In this document: piece by piece, positions 31,395 through 32,369 of the stretch | Numbering within the stretch: position 1 is the first letter of the stretch | Layout of the letters: each line of letters opens with the position of its first letter | Source: Prochlorococcus sp. AG-402-A08 | Lineage (GTDB): Bacteria; Cyanobacteriota; Cyanobacteriia; PCC-6307; Cyanobiaceae | Assembly (NCBI GenBank): GCA_003279585.1 | Contig: QCHH01000016.1 | Location: forward strand, 1-32,369 | Length of the DNA stretch: 32,369 nt | Direction: 5' to 3' | Program-made: the position numbers and the translations under genes | The notes under the pieces: model-generated | Told to the model about the DNA's origin: nothing | Databases searched by the model: none | What the model saw: only the letters and a program-made list of their open reading frames with translations

Positions 31395-32369
31395 GTGAAA
31401 ACATACCCAGTTCCATTTGACATAGCAGAATTAAATGAAAATATTAATGTTAGTATAGATACTCCTTCTAACCCTTCTAAAGAACAAATAATAAATCAAG
31501 CATTTAAATTTCATTCAAAAGGAAATATCCAAAAAGCAGCACAATATTATCAACAATTAATAAATAAAGGGTACAAAGATTACAGGGTTTTTTCTAATTA
31601 TGGATTAATTCTACAAAATATTAGAAAACCAAAAGATGCAGAAATATTCACTCGCAAAGCAATTGAAATTAATCCTAATTTCGCAAATGCATATTCCAAT
31701 CTAGGAATCATTTTGAGAGATCTTGGTAAATTACAAGAAGCTGAATTATCACTACGCAAAGCAATTCAACTTAATCCTAATTTCGAAATGGCATATTCCA
31801 ATCTGGGAAATGTATTGAGAGATCTTGGAAAAAAGCAAGAAGCTGAATTATTACTACAAAAAGCCATTGAACTCAAACCTGATTACTCAGAGGCTCATGC
31901 CAATCTCGGAAATGTATTGAGAGATCTTGGTAAATTACAAGAAGCTGAATTTTCACTACGTAAAGCTATTCAACTTAATCCTAATTTTGCAAATGCTTAT
32001 TGCAATCTAGGAATCATATTGAAAGAGCTTGGAAACTTAAAAGAAGCAGAATTATCTACTCGTAAAGCAATTGAAATCAAACCTAATTACGCAGAAGCCA
32101 ATTCTAATCTAGCAATCATATTGAAAGATCTTGGGGAATTTGGTGATGCTATAAAACACTTCCAACAAGCTCTAAGATTAAACAATCAATTATCGACGGC
32201 GAAAGCTGGTTTAATTAAAACCAAAGGTAAAATATGTGATTGGAGTGATCAAGAGACACAAACTATTTGGCTAAAGAATCTTGGCATTGAAGGATCTTCT
32301 GTTACACCACTTGGTTTACTTTATTACGAAGATAATCCTTTAAATCATTTAAAAAGATCTAAAAGATAT
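31395..32369 (+). CDS. TPR / GT41-type glycosyltransferase with V-P-F leader, N-terminal part (runs off window)
   Basis: The frame is open for all 325 codons from GTG 31395 to the window end; the ATG two bases upstream is out of frame and meets a stop at once. An AGCAGGA ribosome binding site precedes the GTG. The leader KTYPVPFDIAELNENINVSI covers residues 2-21, then about eight TPR repeats follow, again with close 102-base DNA repetition. The last residues, WLKNLGIEGSSVTPL and LNHLKRSKRY, match the linker just before the GT41 domain of the protein at 15150-17204, so a catalytic domain probably lies beyond the window. It stands about 205 bases from the tRNA 5'-half, as the 24666 gene stands from the intact tRNA. 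Confidence 0.82.
   Translation, partial: MKTYPVPFDIAELNENINVSIDTPSNPSKEQIINQAFKFHSKGNIQKAAQYYQQLINKGYKDYRVFSNYGLILQNIRKPKDAEIFTRKAIEINPNFANAYSNLGIILRDLGKLQEAELSLRKAIQLNPNFEMAYSNLGNVLRDLGKKQEAELLLQKAIELKPDYSEAHANLGNVLRDLGKLQEAEFSLRKAIQLNPNFANAYCNLGIILKELGNLKEAELSTRKAIEIKPNYAEANSNLAIILKDLGEFGDAIKHFQQALRLNNQLSTAKAGLIKTKGKICDWSDQETQTIWLKNLGIEGSSVTPLGLLYYEDNPLNHLKRSKRY

Overview
The window is AT-rich DNA (roughly 30% GC by eye) packed with surface-polysaccharide and glycosyltransferase genes. It most resembles a genomic island of a marine picocyanobacterium, most likely Prochlorococcus. The support is the low GC, a DUF2214 membrane protein, the TPR/glycosyltransferase family with its distinctive N-terminal leader, and a tRNA-Ala flanked by partial tRNA copies. 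The genus is an inference; no rRNA or photosynthesis gene is present to confirm it.

Left part (1-11001): a Kdo (3-deoxy-octulosonate) sugar block that exists twice. Copy 1 holds the end of a TPR/glycosyltransferase gene, an intact kdsC phosphatase and a roughly 100-base stub of kdsA. Copy 2 holds a complete TPR/glycosyltransferase gene, a decayed kdsC and an intact kdsA, followed by a CBS-pair protein and kdsB. Each copy has kept what the other lost, so together they supply one set of kdsC, kdsA and kdsB. Between the copies lie a carbamoyltransferase gene on the minus strand, a 1.2-kb gene-poor stretch, and an oxygenase-aminotransferase pair.

Middle part (11351-22736): a second Fe(II)/2-oxoglutarate oxygenase, UDP-galactopyranose mutase with an adjoining glycosyltransferase, a TPR/GT41 (OGT-like) protein, and a TylF-like methyltransferase with an imperfect direct repeat on each side. 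These are followed by two genes that look like ordinary chromosome (DUF2214 and a small exported protein) and a second TPR/GT41-like gene.

Right part (23037-32369): a nested tRNA-Ala(GGC) insertion site. An intact tRNA at 24317-24389 is flanked by a 3'-half copy at 23037-23079 and a 5'-half copy at 31148-31189. Both partial copies break inside the same 15-bp palindromic anticodon stem-loop. This defines two apparent tandem elements. Element A (1.28 kb) carries a methyltransferase. Element B (6.8 kb) carries a TPR/GT41-like gene, a UDP-xylose-synthase-like SDR, a C-methyltransferase, a Gfo/Idh oxidoreductase and two small GC-richer genes. A third cargo begins at 31190 with another TPR gene. 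Each element has its own short tandem repeat near both inner ends: TGCACTAA for A and TGCGGTAA for B. No integrase is present in the window.

A short leader with the pattern T-x-x-V-P-F-x-[LI]-x-E-[IL] starts three of the TPR glycosyltransferases and also precedes the unrelated methyltransferase of element A. This suggests a shared targeting or docking peptide, or a swappable 5' gene module. Overall the genes look like a modular factory for a variable glycan (Kdo-like acid, galactofuranose, pentose or branched sugars, carbamoyl and methyl decorations), assembled partly by repeated insertion at a tRNA gene.
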